Made by a program: the position numbers and the translations under genes. Shown here in pieces: positions 28,301 to 40,964 of a stretch of 64,000 nucleotides of DNA. The stretch's first letter is position 1, and every line of letters begins with the position of its first letter. The notes under the pieces are model-generated. The model saw nothing but the letters and a program-made list of their open reading frames with translations. It searched no databases and was not told the DNA's origin. Origin of the DNA: Panagrolaimus kolymaensis (taxonomy: Eukaryota > Nematoda > Chromadorea > Rhabditida > Panagrolaimidae); assembly GCA_028622995.1 (NCBI GenBank), contig JAJQJQ010000036.1:2232001-2296000 (forward strand), in the 5' to 3' direction.

Positions 28301-31300
28301 TTTTATAATTTATTAAAGCGTTTCATTGTTGAAAGATTGAATCTAAATTTTACAAAAAATTTCTAAAACGCAGGTTTCAATAGTATTGATATGCCTGGAT
28401 CGAACCAAACTAATTTTTCTTGCAGTAATATTATTTTTATAATTTATTAAAGCGTTTCATTGTTGAAAGATTGAATCTAAATTTTACAAAAAATTTCTAA
28501 AACGCAGGTTTCAATAGTTTTGATATGCCTGGATCGAAAAAAACATAAATTTCCTTGCTGTATTTTCATTTTTATAATTAAAGAAAGCGTTTCATTGTTG
28601 AAAGATTGAATCTAAATTTTACAAAAAATTTCTAAAACGCAGGTTTCAATAGTATTGATATGCCTGGATCGAACCAAACTAATTTTTCTTGCAGTAATAT
28701 TATTTTTATAATTTATTAAAGCGTTTCATTGTTGAAAGATTGAATCTAAATTTTACAAAAAATTTCTAAAACGCAGGTTTCAATAGTATTGATATGCCTG
28801 GATCGAACCAAACTAATTTTTCTTGCAGTAATATTATTTTTATAATTTATTAAAGCGTTTCATTGTTGAAAGATTGAATCTAAATTTTACAAAAAATTTC
28901 TAAAACGGAGGTTTCAATAGTTTTGATATGCCTGGATCGAACCAAACTAATTTTTCTTGCAGTAATATTATTTTTATAATTTATTAAAGCGTTTCATTGT
29001 TGAAAGATTGAATCTAAATTTTACAAAAAATTTCTAAAACGCAGGTTTCAATAGTATTGATATGCCTGGATCGAACCAAACTAATTTTTCTTGCAGTAAT
29101 ATTATTTTTATAATTTATTAAAGCGTTTCATTGTTGAAAGATTGAATCTAAATTTTACAAAAAATTTCTAAAACGCAGGTTTCAATAGTTTTGATATGCC
29201 TGGATCGAAAAAAACATAAATTTCCTTGCTGTATTTTCATTTTTATAATTAAAGAAAGCGTTTCATTGTTGAAAGATTGAATCTAAATTTTACAAAAAAT
29301 TTCTAAAACGGAGGTTTCAATAGTTTTGATATGCCTGGATCGAACCAAACTAATTTTTCTTGCAGTAATATTATTTTTATAATTTATTAAAGCGTTTCAT
29401 TGTTGAAAGATTGAATCTAAATTTTACAAAAAATTTCTAAAACGCAGGTTTCAATAGTTTTGATATGCCTGGATCGAAAAAAACATAAATTTCCTTGCTG
29501 TATTTTCATTTTTATAATTAAAGAAAGCGTTTCATTGTTGAAAGATTGAATCTAAATTTTACAAAAAATTTCTAAAACGCAGGTTTCAATAGTATTGATA
29601 TGCCTGGATCGAACCAAACTAATTTTTCTTGCAGTAATATTATTTTTATAATTTATTAAAGCGTTTCATTGTTGAAAGATTGAATCTAAATTTTACAAAA
29701 AATTTCTAAAACGCAGGTTTCAATAGTATTGATATGCCTGGATCGAACCAAACTAATTTTTCTTGCAGTAATATTATTTTTATAATTTATTAAAGCGTTT
29801 CATTGTTGAAAGATTGAATCTAAATTTTACAAAAAATTTCTAAAACGGAGGTTTCAATAGTTTTGATATGCCTGGATCGAACCAAACTAATTTTTCTTGC
29901 AGTAATATTATTTTTATAATTTATTAAAGCGTTTCATTGTTGAAAGATTGAATCTAAATTTTACAAAAAATTTCTAAAACGCAGGTTTCAATAGTATTGA
30001 TATGCCTGGATCGAACCAAACTAATTTTTCTTGCAGTAATATTATTTTTATAATTTATTAAAGCGTTTCATTGTTGAAAGATTGAATCTAAATTTTACAA
30101 AAAATTTCTAAAACGCAGGTTTCAATAGTTTTGATATGCCTGGATCGAACCAAACTAATTTTTCTTGCAGTAATATTATTTTTATAATTTATTAAAGCGT
30201 TTCATTGTTGAAAGATTGAATCTAAATTTTACAAAAAATTTCTAAAACGCAGGTTTCAATAGTATTGATATGCCTGGATCGAACCAAACTAATTTTTCTT
30301 GCAGTAATATTATTTTTATAATTTATTAAAGCGTTTCATTGTTGAAAGATTGAATCTAAATTTTACAAAAAATTTCTAAAACGGAGGTTTCAATAGTTTT
30401 GATATGCCTGGATCGAACCAAACTAATTTTTCTTGCAGTAATATTATTTTTATAATTTATTAAAGCGTTTCATTGTTGTAAGATTGAATCTAAATTTTAC
30501 AAAAAATTTCTAAAACGCAGGTTTCAATAGTATTGATATGCCTGGATCGAACCAAACTAATTTTTCTTGCAGTAATATTATTTTTATAATTTATTAAAGC
30601 GTTTCATTGTTGAAAGATTGAATCTAAATTTTACAAAAAATTTCTAAAACGCAGGTTTCAATAGTTTTGATATGCCTGGATCGAACCAAACTAATTTTTC
30701 TTGCAGTAATATTATTTTTATAATTTATTAAAGCGTTTCATTGTTGAAAGATTGAATCTAAATTTTACAAAAAATTTCTAAAACGCAGGTTTCAATAGTA
30801 TTGATATGCCTGGATCGAACCAAACTAATTTTTCTTGCAGTAATATTATTTTTATAATTTATTAAAGCGTTTCATTGTTGAAAGATTGAATCTAAATTTT
30901 ACAAAAAATTTCTAAAACGGAGGTTTCAATAGTTTTGATATGCCTGGATCGAACCAAACTAATTTTTCTTGCAGTAATATTATTTTTATAATTTATTAAA
31001 GCGTTTCATTGTTGAAAGATTGAATCTAAATTTTACAAAAAATTTCTAAAACGCAGGTTTCAATAGTATTGATATGCCTGGATCGAACCAAACTAATTTT
31101 TCTTGCAGTAATATTATTTTTATAATTTATTAAAGCGTTTCATTGTTGAAAGATTGAATCTAAATTTTACAAAAAATTTCTAAAACGCAGGTTTCAATAG
31201 TTTTGATATGCCTGGATCGAAAAAAACATAAATTTCCTTGCTGTATTTTCATTTTTATAATTAAAGAAAGCGTTTCATTGTTGAAAGATTGAATCTAAAT

Positions 31301-32590
31301 TTTACAAAAAATTTCTAAAACGGAGGTTTCAATAGTTTTGATATGCCTGGATCGAACCAAACTAATTTTTCTTGCAGTAATATTATTTTTATAATTTATT
31401 AAAGCGTTTCATTGTTGAAAGATTGAATCTAAATTTTACAAAAAATTTCTAAAACGCAGGTTTCAATAGTATTGATATGCCTGGATCGAACCAAACTAAT
31501 TTTTCTTGCAGTAATATTATTTTTATAATTTATTAAAGCGTTTCATTGTTGAAAGATTGAATCTAAATTTTACAAAAAATTTCTAAAACGCAGGTTTCAA
31601 TAGTTTTGATATGCCTGGATCGAAAAAAACATAAATTTCCTTGCTGTATTTTCATTTTTATAATTAAAGAAAGCGTTTCATTGTTGAAAGATTGAATCTA
31701 AATTTTACAAAAAATTTCTAAAACGGAGGTTTCAATAGTTTTGATATGCCTGGATCGAACCAAACTAATTTTTCTTGCAGTAATATTATTTTTATAATTT
31801 ATTAAAGCGTTTCATTGTTGAAAGATTGAATCTAAATTTTACAAAAAATTTCTAAAACGCAGGTTTCAATAGTATTGATATGCCTGGATCGAACCAAACT
31901 AATTTTTCTTGCAGTAATATTATTTTTATAATTTATTAAAGCGTTTCATTGTTGAAAGATTGAATCTAAATTTTACAAAAAATTTCTAAAACGCAGGTTT
32001 CAATAGTTTTGATATGCCTGGATCGAAAAAAACATAAATTTCCTTGCTGTATTTTCATTTTTATAATTAAAGAAAGCGTTTCATTGTTGAAAGATTGAAT
32101 CTAAATTTTACAAAAAATTTCTAAAACGGAGGTTTCAATAGTTTTGATATGCCTGGATCGAACCAAACTAATTTTTCTTGCAGTAATATTATTTTTATAA
32201 TTTATTAAAGCGTTTCATTGTTGAAAGATTGAATCTAAATTTTACAAAAAATTTCTAAAACGCAGGTTTCAATAGTATTGATATGCCTGGATCGAACCAA
32301 ACTAATTTTTCTTGCAGTAATATTATTTTTATAATTTATTAAAGCGTTTCATTGTTGAAAGATTGAATCTAAATTTTACAAAAAATTTCTAAAACGCAGG
32401 TTTCAATAGTATTGATATGCCTGGATCGAACCAAACTAATTTTTCTTGCAGTAATATTATTTTTATAATTTATTAAAGCGTTTCATTGTTGAAAGATTGA
32501 ATCTAAATTTTACAAAAAATTTCTAAAACGCAGGTTTCAATAGTATTGATATGCCTGGATCGAACCAAACTAATTTTTCTTGCAGTAATA
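25381..32590 (+). repeat. Satellite array, left block (about 54 monomers of 134/135 bp)
   Basis: Head-to-tail monomers, measured at 135 bp (25381, 25516, 25651) and 134 bp (25651 to 25785). All share a core of about 80-85 bp (GTTTCATTGTTGAAAGATT through GATATGCCTGGATCGAA). The other about 50 bp come in two forms. Type A (135 bp) reads AAAAACATAAATTTCC...TAATTAAAGAAAGC, and type B (134 bp) reads CCAAACTAATTTTTC...TAATTTATTAAAGC. Type A dominates at the left, type B later. A G-variant (ACGGAGG for ACGCAGG) marks higher-order repeats: 536-bp spacing at 29845-30917, then 403-bp spacing at 30917-32126. The array is not coding. Confidence 0.97.
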
Positions 32591-33149
32591 TTCTCTTTAC
32601 ACAAAAAAGTAAGAGGGGTTTCTCCATCCTGATTTTTCCGGCTACGTATATATCAATTTTTTTTACAGATTCTGAATCCGTAGACTATGGGGATCATTAT
32701 ATAGTCAACAATTCTCAAATAATATGAAAATTTTTTTTGACCAAAAAAACATGTTTTTTGACTAAAACTTTTTTTCTATCCTCGGAAAATGGCTGAAACT
32801 TTCCGTCAGTAATAGTACCGATATATGACGAATTTGATTTTGCTTTTAGATTTTGAATAAAAGTTTCTGGGCTTCTCAGAAAAGTTAGGCGAGCATGTTT
32901 TTCGATGTCAAATTTTTTCCAAAAAATAAAATTTTTTTCGCAACCTGCGTTTTTCGCTTTGGGAGAGCGGAACTATGGTGAAGGCGCTTGACTGCTGCAA
33001 TTTTTTTTCTTCATCACACGCTTTTGAAGGCGCTTTATTTTCGCATATTTTTTTCGTCAAACATTTTTATTTTGGATAATGTTTTTTCCGTGATATTTTT
33101 TTCCTTGAGATTCTTTTATTTTTTGTTTTTTAGTAATCATTTAACAACG
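32591..33149 (+). promoter_or_regulatory. Helitron 5' end and leader
   Basis: Non-coding AT-rich leader. A short inverted repeat (CTCTTTAC / GTAAGAG) sits at the extreme 5' end. The segment TTTTGTTTTTTAG ends 17 bp before the ATG and looks like a splice or trans-splice acceptor. No TATA box recognised. Confidence 0.5.
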
Positions 33150-36100
33150 ATGCCACCAAAAAGGAAGAAATCATATGCAACGGCAAAAAGAAAAGTGAGA
33201 ACTCAAGAAGAAGCTCGAAGAAGACCATCAAATGATTCAACAACACCTTCAACTGCTCCACAACCAACAACTACAACAGCAACGATAAATGGTGAAGCTA
33301 TGGATACAACTGAAGCACAAAATTCACATGAATCTGAACATATTATTGTAAGCGTTATTTTTTTGTTATTTGTTTTTTTCTTAACCTTCTGCAGTTAGCC
33401 TTTAGTTGCTTCACCTTGCGTATTTGTTGTTTATTAACTTTTGCTTGAGATGCTTTTCCTCAAAATGCTTTTCTTTCAATTGCTTAATTATTATATTATT
33501 CAGGATAAACGAGCTATTCAATCAACTGATAATGAACTTGATCAAACAGCTTCACCAACAACTCGAACTGCTGCTATCAAACGACGAGCTAATGAAGATG
33601 TACTTGAACCTAATGCAAAACGTAATGCTCTTGCTGATACCGAACATAAAGTAGCTAATGCTTACAAATTTGATGATAACGATGATTGTCAACATGAACA
33701 TGGACATGATATCGTATGTTTTTTCTTTTGTTTTATAGTCAAACCATTTACTTGCAATCCTTTTTCTTTCAAAGTCTTATTTCATTTATTTTTCAGGTAT
33801 TTCATTCACAAGCCTCAGCTGTTTTCGAAGAAGGTGCTAAAGAAACCGATGATATTGTAATCGATGACGATGATTGTCAACATCTTTCTGCACATGATAT
33901 CGTATGTTTTATCCTTTTGTTTTTTAATCAAACCTTTTACTTCGAATGCTTTTTCTTTCAATGTCTTTATTCATTTGTTTTTCAGGTTCATCAATCTCCA
34001 GTCTCAACTGTAAACAAAGAAGCTGCTAATGATACCGATGATATTGTAATCGATGACGATGATTGTCAACATCATTCTGAACATGATATCGTATGTTTTA
34101 TCTTTTTGTTTTTTAATCAAACCATTTACTTGCAATCCTTTTTCTTTCAAAGTCTTATTTCATTTATTTTTCAGGATCATCAATCTCGAGGCTCAACTGT
34201 AAACAAAGAAACTGCTAATGATACCGATGATATTGTAATCGATGACGATGATTGTCAACATCATTCTGAACATGATATCGTATGTTTTATCCTTTTGTTT
34301 TTTAATCAAACCATTTACTTCGAATGCTTTTTCTTTCAATGTCTTTATTCATTTGTTTTTCAGGATCATCAATCTCGAGTCTCAGGTGTTATCGAAGAAG
34401 GTGCTGAATTTGCTCATGAACATGATGATTCTTTGATGCTTGATGATGACAATGCATTTATTGAACCACCTGATTATGAACGACTTCCATTCCATCATGT
34501 CCGAATTCAAAGTGATTATCAACGTGATAGGAATGAATGGTTCAATGATGTTAAAATGCTTGCATATCTTGGTGCTATGGCTGGACACGCTGTTCGCTAT
34601 GGAACATTTCTAAGAATCGCTGTGTTGGATTCGCTTTTTGTCCATTCGCATGCTAACAACGTCAATGTAAACATAAAAAACTTCCTCTTCGTGTATCCTG
34701 ATAATCCTGAACTTATTTTGTGTCCTCTCAACGTTATGAATGGAAATCACTGGACTCTTCTTGCTATTCATGTGTTGCTTGGTCATGCAGATTACTATGA
34801 CACTCTTCAATCTGCTGCTACTTCTGGAGAAATTTATGCTGACGAACTTGCTCTATGTACATCCATTATTGAAAAACTCAAAGCTGCTGAAATCATTGAT
34901 CACCACATTGTACCTCGAAGAGCTGACACTTCAACTTTTGATTTTCAACGGGATGGTTTTAACTGTGGACCTCATAAACTTCTAATCGCTGAAAATCTCG
35001 CATTCCACGGCTACTCAATGAAATTTGATCATCGTCTCAACATGGCCACTGAAAGATATCGAATGCAATATTTGTTGAACATGCTATATGAGTTGAATAA
35101 AGACAAAGATGAATGGCATCGTACGAATCTTGATACATGGTTACCTACAGCTTTCGAAAGACAACTGAACCAACCACTTCCTCTTATTGATCCATCTCAA
35201 CTTGAACTTCCAGCTGAGAATGATTTGATTCAACATGTTCAAGCTGCACCATTATCGACACCTCAACCATCTGTACCTCTAAGAAAATCTCAAAGAATCA
35301 TACCAAGAACTGATAATACAAGAAGATTATATGATGAAAGAATGACATCAAAAAGAAACTCAACTCTTCGACTTGGCAAACCTATTGGACTTCGAAGCTC
35401 TGGAATCAATCCTGATCCACATTATCTCGGTCCTATGAATAAAAGATGTCATTATTGTAATGCTTTCCTCTTCCATTGTGAATCTTTGGGTGGTTGTTGT
35501 GCTAAAGGTGCTGTTCCAATGCCTGATATTCCTCCGATGCCTGCTCGATGGGATCAAATTGCCTCCTTCAGCGATTTCTGGACTCATCCTAAACAATTCA
35601 ATAGTTTAATGGCAATGGTTTCAACACAAGCAAAGGTTACTCGACATGCTGATGCTTTCAAGATTGAAGGGGAATTACGTCATAATGCAGGTGATTTGGT
35701 ACCTATGGATGGAGAAGCTCCTTCTTTTGCTCAAAACTACTGCATCGACTCCGATCAAGCTCTCAACAATCGACTATCTGATGCTGTTAAAAAATTACAT
35801 TTCAAAGCTGATGATGCCGCAAAGAACAAAGATCTTATTGGATTGTTAGAAGCTATGCTGCGTCAATATCATCCTCTTGCTGACATGTTGAAAAACATGA
35901 GACAAATCCTTGCTGATGAAGAAGCTAAATGTGCTGCTGAAGGAACTGAACTCAGAAAATTCTATTTGGTTTGGGAAAACGGAAATGATCAACATACTCA
36001 TCCAGGACGTCTCAATCTTCCTACCGTCAATGGGCAAGTTTTCTCTATCTATCGCTCTGATGATCTTGATGCTCCTCCAAAAGGTCTTTGGTTTGGAATT

Positions 36101-39100
36101 TCTAAAGATGGAAGCAACAGTATTCGCTATGTTCCTCATTTCGATTCATTTGCTGATGCTGCTGCTTATCCTCTCATTTTCGTCTTTGGTCAAGAAGGAT
36201 GGCATCCTAATCTCAAGAAGCTTGATCCTGCTACTCGATATCTTACTGCTAATGATGTTGAAAGTGATCCTGAATTTAGAAGTGATTCTGAAGCTGAAGA
36301 ACTTGATGATGATGAAGAATTGCCAATTTCGAAGAAGTATGAAAACGTTTCAATGAAGCAACACTACACTTCGTTATTGTATGATCGTACAGATCAACAA
36401 AAGAACAACTTCAATCCTGTAACTGGCCAAAAAACTCTCAGCCAAATCTTCATCATCAATGGTCATCTCAATGTGCTTCGTCAACGTCTTGATAAGCTGG
36501 AACAACTTGAATCTGATCCATCAAAGCAAAAGCGATATGAACAATGCAGCCGACTTCGTGATGCTCTACAAGCAAGGATTGATCGTGATGAACAACTTCG
36601 TGGTAAAAAGCTTGGTAAAATCGTGATGCTCAACAAGAATTTCCGTGGTGGCAATCGTTATATGCAAGAAAGGTTCAAGGACAACATTGCTCTCTGTAAT
36701 CGTCATGGCATGCCTTCACTCTTCGTAACATTTACTGGAAACCCAAAGTGGAGAGAAATCACGGAAAATCTTCGACGTGGCGATAACAATCAACCCGCTG
36801 AAACTTGGATTGATCGACCTGATCTCATCTGTCGTGTATTCAACCTGAAGGCTAAGCAATTTCTTGAAGATGTCTTGAAAAAGAATACTCTTGGTAAAGT
36901 TAAAGCTTACTCTGTATCATTGGAACATCAAAAACGGGGTATGCCACATCTTCATATGCTCCTCATCATGGAAGACGACTACAAGTACAACATTCCTGAA
37001 GAAGTCGATGATCTCATATCTGCTCAAATTCCTGTCAAACCTGATGATTCTGATCTTTCTTACGATGCTGACTATCAACGACGCTACTATGATACTGTTA
37101 TGACACTTATGGTTCATGATCCAAAAAGATGTAAAGCTGTTTGCGGAAATGGAAAACAACCAGGCATTTGTGGAAAGGACTTCCCAAAGCCTTATACTGA
37201 AGAAACTGTTATGCGTCTCGATGGTTATGCTCAATTGAAGCGTCCAGATGATGGTAGATCTGTTGAAGTTGGTGCTAATGGTAAACGTCGTAATGTTCCT
37301 ATTACAAATCAATACATCATCGCACATAATCGTTACTTGCTCTTGAAATACAATTCGCATATCAACGTTGAACACTGTGGTGGAATCAAATGCATCAAAT
37401 ATTTGTACAAATACATCTTCAAAGGAAATGATCAAGCCTTCGTCTCTGTTCGTGAAATGAAGTATTCAACTCAAAATAACAACGTCGTTGACTATAACGA
37501 AATCGTCCAATTCCGAAAGATGAGATGCGTTGGTGCTGCTGAAGCTGTTGAAAGTCTCTTATCTATGTTCACGACCCGATGCTCTCATTCAATTAAAGAA
37601 CATGAAGTCCATCTTGAAGATAATCACAACGTCATATTCAATCCTGAAGACACTGAAGAAAGATTGAAGAACCTAACTGAAAATAGCGGTGCCGAAACCG
37701 AAGCGCGAGCTGTCTCAAGGCTTACTGCTTTTTTCAAGTTAGTGAATCAAGAACTTTCTGAAATTGCTGCAAATCCAAATGTTTACACTGCTGCTGATCT
37801 TTCAACTCGCTCCATCAACTTATATTATCATCAAGTAAATGAATATTACACATGGGACTACAAGAACAAGAAATGGAATCGACGTGTTCGTGATCGAAAA
37901 GTTGTTGGCCGCCTTCGTACTATCTATCCAAGTGACGTGGAACTTTATTGTATGCGTGAACTTCTCAAGCATGTCAAAGGTCCTCCAAATTATGAAGCTA
38001 TTCGAACTTTCAATGGAGAAGTATTTCCAACTTATCGTGCTGCTGCTGTAGCTCGAAATCTATATATTGATGATACCATTTGCTACACAACTATGGATGA
38101 AATTACCAAAGAATTCATGCCTCGCCAATGCCGTGTTGTTTTCGCTCTTCTTTTGGTGTACAACGAACCTCTTGATGCTGTAGCTTTATGGGAAAAGTAC
38201 TGTGATTTGCTCATCGATCGAAATGCTGATATCTCAAAGGAAATTCGAATTCAACGTGCTCTTGCTCACATTGCCTCGATTCTCTTTCATCATCAAAAAA
38301 CCACTGCTGATTTTAAACTTCCTGATGTTTCTGAAGATGACTTGATGGATGCGATCAATGATGCTTTTCCTCCTGATTCTAACGATGGTGCTGAAGACTA
38401 TGAAAACTTGAACACTGAACAACGTGCTTTTGTTGATAAAGTGGAACAAGCTCTTTTTAATCCAACTGATCGTAACCGTGAGCGTCTTTTCTTCTTGCAA
38501 GGTAGTGGTGGTACCGGCAAAACGTTCGTCTACAACACTATGATTAGAAGATTTCGAGCTATGGGAAAGAAGGTCATCGCTGTTGCTTCAACTGGAATTG
38601 CTGCTATTCTCCTTGATGGTGGTACAACTGCTCATTCTGCTTTCCGAATTCCTTTGGACATCCATCAAGAACCCAACATTGCTCCAAATGATCCACTTGC
38701 TCGACTAATTATTGAAGCTGATTTGATTATTTGGGATGAAAGTCCTATGCAACATAAATCTGTCCTGCAACACGTCGCTTCTTTGATTAGGAATTTGGTT
38801 GGAATCGATGAACATCATTCGAAATTTGGAAACAAGACTGTTGTCCTTGGTGGTGACTTCAAACAACTACTACCTGTCATGCGCCATGAAACTGCTCGAT
38901 CATCCTATGAAGCTTCTTTGTTATGCTCTCCTCTCTTCAGAGAAAACTTCAAGATTTACTCTTTGACAACTAATGTTCGTGCTGCTAATGATCCTTCATA
39001 CTCTGCATGGTTGAGTGATGTTGGTAATGGTCGAGTTCAATGTTCTTTTGGTCCATCAAAAATCCAACTTCCAGATGATATTGTCTGCTACGATCAAAAT

Positions 39101-39871
39101 TCCGTCTTGAATTTCGTTTATCCTGCTAAATTATTTGATGATCCTAAATCTGCTGAATACCTCGAATATGTTTCTGAAGCTGTTCTTATGGCTCCTCTGA
39201 ACGAAACTGTCAAAGATCTCAATGAACGTATCATCTCGATGCTTCCCGGTGATCATAAAGAATTTGCATCTGTTAATATCATGTCAAACACTTCTTATCC
39301 TGAAGATGAATTCTTACGTGACAACTATGATGCTGAAGAACTTGCAAGATTTGAACACTCATCAATTCCATCTAATATTATTCGTCTTAAAGTTGGCAGC
39401 GTTGTGATGCTCACCCGAAACTTGGATATTCGCCTTGGTCTTTGCAATGGAACACGCATGGTTGTTGAAAATATGGGTGCAAATTACATTGGCTGTCGTA
39501 TCATCACTGGAAGCTCAAAAGGTCAATTAGTACCAATCGTTGCTATACCGAACAACTTTTCTGACAAATCTGATGACTCATTGCCTGAATTTACAAGGTA
39601 TCAACTTCCTATTCGTCCTGCCTTCGCAATGACAATCAACAAATCTCAAGGTCAAACTTTAAGCAAGGTTGGTATCATCTTCAACACTCCATCATTTTCT
39701 CATGGTCAATGCTATGTTGCTGTTAGTCGTGTACGACGTCGTCAAGATATCAAAATTTTCGTGAGCAATGAAAACACTGCAACCGTCAATGGAAAGAAAG
39801 TTCCTCATACTACCAACATCGTCTTCAAAGAAGTTATCAATGCTATGAATCAACAAGTAAATCGGCAATAA
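33150..39871 (+). CDS. Helitron replicase: Ulp1-like protease, HUH Rep nuclease and Pif1-like helicase, 2,076 aa
   Basis: Six exons: 33150-33347, 33504-33713, 33797-33901, 33986-34090, 34175-34279 and 34364-39871. Exons 3-5 are near-identical 105-bp copies. The N-terminus is basic then acidic. An Ulp1/C48-like cysteine protease follows: His370 (GNHWTLL), Asp384/387 (ADYYD) and Cys442 (FNCGPH). A Cys-rich motif (RCHYCNAF ... GGCC) precedes the Rep domain with HUH His1103/1105 (MPHLHML) and the two-tyrosine motif Tyr1254/Tyr1258 (YLYKYIFKG). The Pif1-like helicase has Walker A GSGGTGKT (1621-1628), Walker B IIWDES and a late motif TINKSQGQTL. Rep nicks and ligates DNA; the helicase unwinds it. 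No lesion is seen, so it may be active. Confidence 0.95.
33714..34363 (+). repeat. Tandem exon-intron duplication inside the Helitron gene (189-bp units)
   Basis: Exons 3, 4, 5 and the start of exon 6 begin at 33797, 33986, 34175 and 34364, exactly 189 bp apart. Each unit has a 105-bp exon (35 codons, containing DDIVIDDDDCQH) and an 84-bp intron with GTATGT donor and TTTTTCAG acceptor. Introns 3-5 are in frame and open (phase 0, 28 codons). Confidence 0.92.
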
Positions 39872-40964
39872 ACTATCGCCAAGCTGTCAAGGTTCTTCAC
39901 TTGCGTGTCGTTAATCTTCAGCTTCTTGAACAATCATCTTTTGCTCATCTCATATTTCATCTCAATATCTTTTGGTCCTAATATCTGTTGAGGTTCTTCA
40001 ATGCGTTGTCGTTAATCTCCTGTCAATTCTCAAAATATCTCATGGTCGTTTCTCAACAAACTTTTCTCATCAAATGCTGCTTACATCTCTTCAAGTTTTA
40101 GCTTTTTTTGACAAAAAAACAAGGTGCCGTGTGTCACTCCTAAATTACACCAACACTTTTCTCAATCGTTTTTGTTTTTGTTTCGTTTATTACTATTAAA
40201 ATTGTTTGTTTGTTCTTATAATAAATCTTAAAAATTCTTATTTTGTTTCTATTAGTATTAAGCCTTATATCGCTATAAGCAATGGGAGGGAATAGAGGAA
40301 GAGGTCTCAACTATAAATAACAAGATTTTGGGATCGTAACTCACTAAACAATAAAACAAAGACTACACCACCAACTCAAACAGTTAATAAACATACCGAA
40401 ACAGCACTTGACTGTCTTTGATTTTTCTTCTTTTTCTTTTTAAGCTACAAATGCTTTTCTTCTTTTTAAGCTACAAACGCTTTTCTTCTTTATAAGCTAC
40501 AAATGCTTTATTTTCTTTTAAAGCTACAAATGCTTTTTTCTTCTTCTTTTCCTTTCTTATTTTCTTTCTTTTTTCTTTTTCCTTTTTTCTTCTTTCTTTT
40601 CTTGAGTTTGATGGTGAAATTTGCAATCTAAAATATATGCGCGCTAACGATTATAAACAAGGGAGAAACACGAAAATAATCACGATCACAAAACAAAGCA
40701 AAAAGCTAAACAAACTATAGCCAACCCAACAGAAACGAAGCACAAAAATCAAGCATAAACAACTGATTGAAAGATAAAAACGAGTGATGCTTCTTTTTCT
40801 TGGCTAAATATCATGAAATCAAAAAATGCACTAATGAGAGCAAGCATGAGAAAAAAAAATTGTTTCTGTTATTTTGAATGAAAGATGGCTATCCTACTAA
40901 TATGCAATTTTTATACGATAATTTTTAATTTCACAAAGTTTTATTTAAATTGTGGATCCACTGG
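39872..40964 (+). other. Helitron 3' region, non-coding
   Basis: About 1.1 kb after the replicase stop, without a supported gene. It includes a 26-bp minisatellite, a polypyrimidine tract to about 40610 and the terminal GTGGATCCAC palindrome with CTGG end (40952-40964). AATAAA-like signals occur near 40221 and 40353. Confidence 0.6.
40442..40546 (+). repeat. Four-copy 26-bp minisatellite
   Basis: Units start AAGCTACAAATGC at 40442, 40468, 40494 and 40521. They are followed by a C/T-only tract up to about 40610. Confidence 0.85.

Larger units (their letters stand above)
32591..40964 (+). mobile_element. Helitron (rolling-circle transposon), about 8.4 kb, inserted in the satellite
   Basis: The left end begins (T)TCTCTTTACAC, matching the TC start of Helitrons. 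The right end is CTGG (a CTRR end), preceded directly by the palindrome GTGGATCCAC, the usual 3' hairpin. Outside both ends the satellite monomer continues at the next base (GCAGTAATA and TTATTTTTATAA) without a target duplication, as for Helitrons. It carries one large Rep-helicase gene. Whether the insertion was A|T or T|T cannot be decided because of a run of T. Confidence 0.92.

Noticed and set aside
33716..34363. One continuous Helitron reading frame starting at 33716
   Set aside because: The hydrophobic stretches are bounded by matching GTATGT donors and TTTTTCAG acceptors, and exons 1-2 join in phase; the continuous frame exists because three introns are open multiples of three.
36917..38500. 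Minus-strand frames opposite the Helitron gene
   Set aside because: They are antisense shadows of a strongly conserved coding region.
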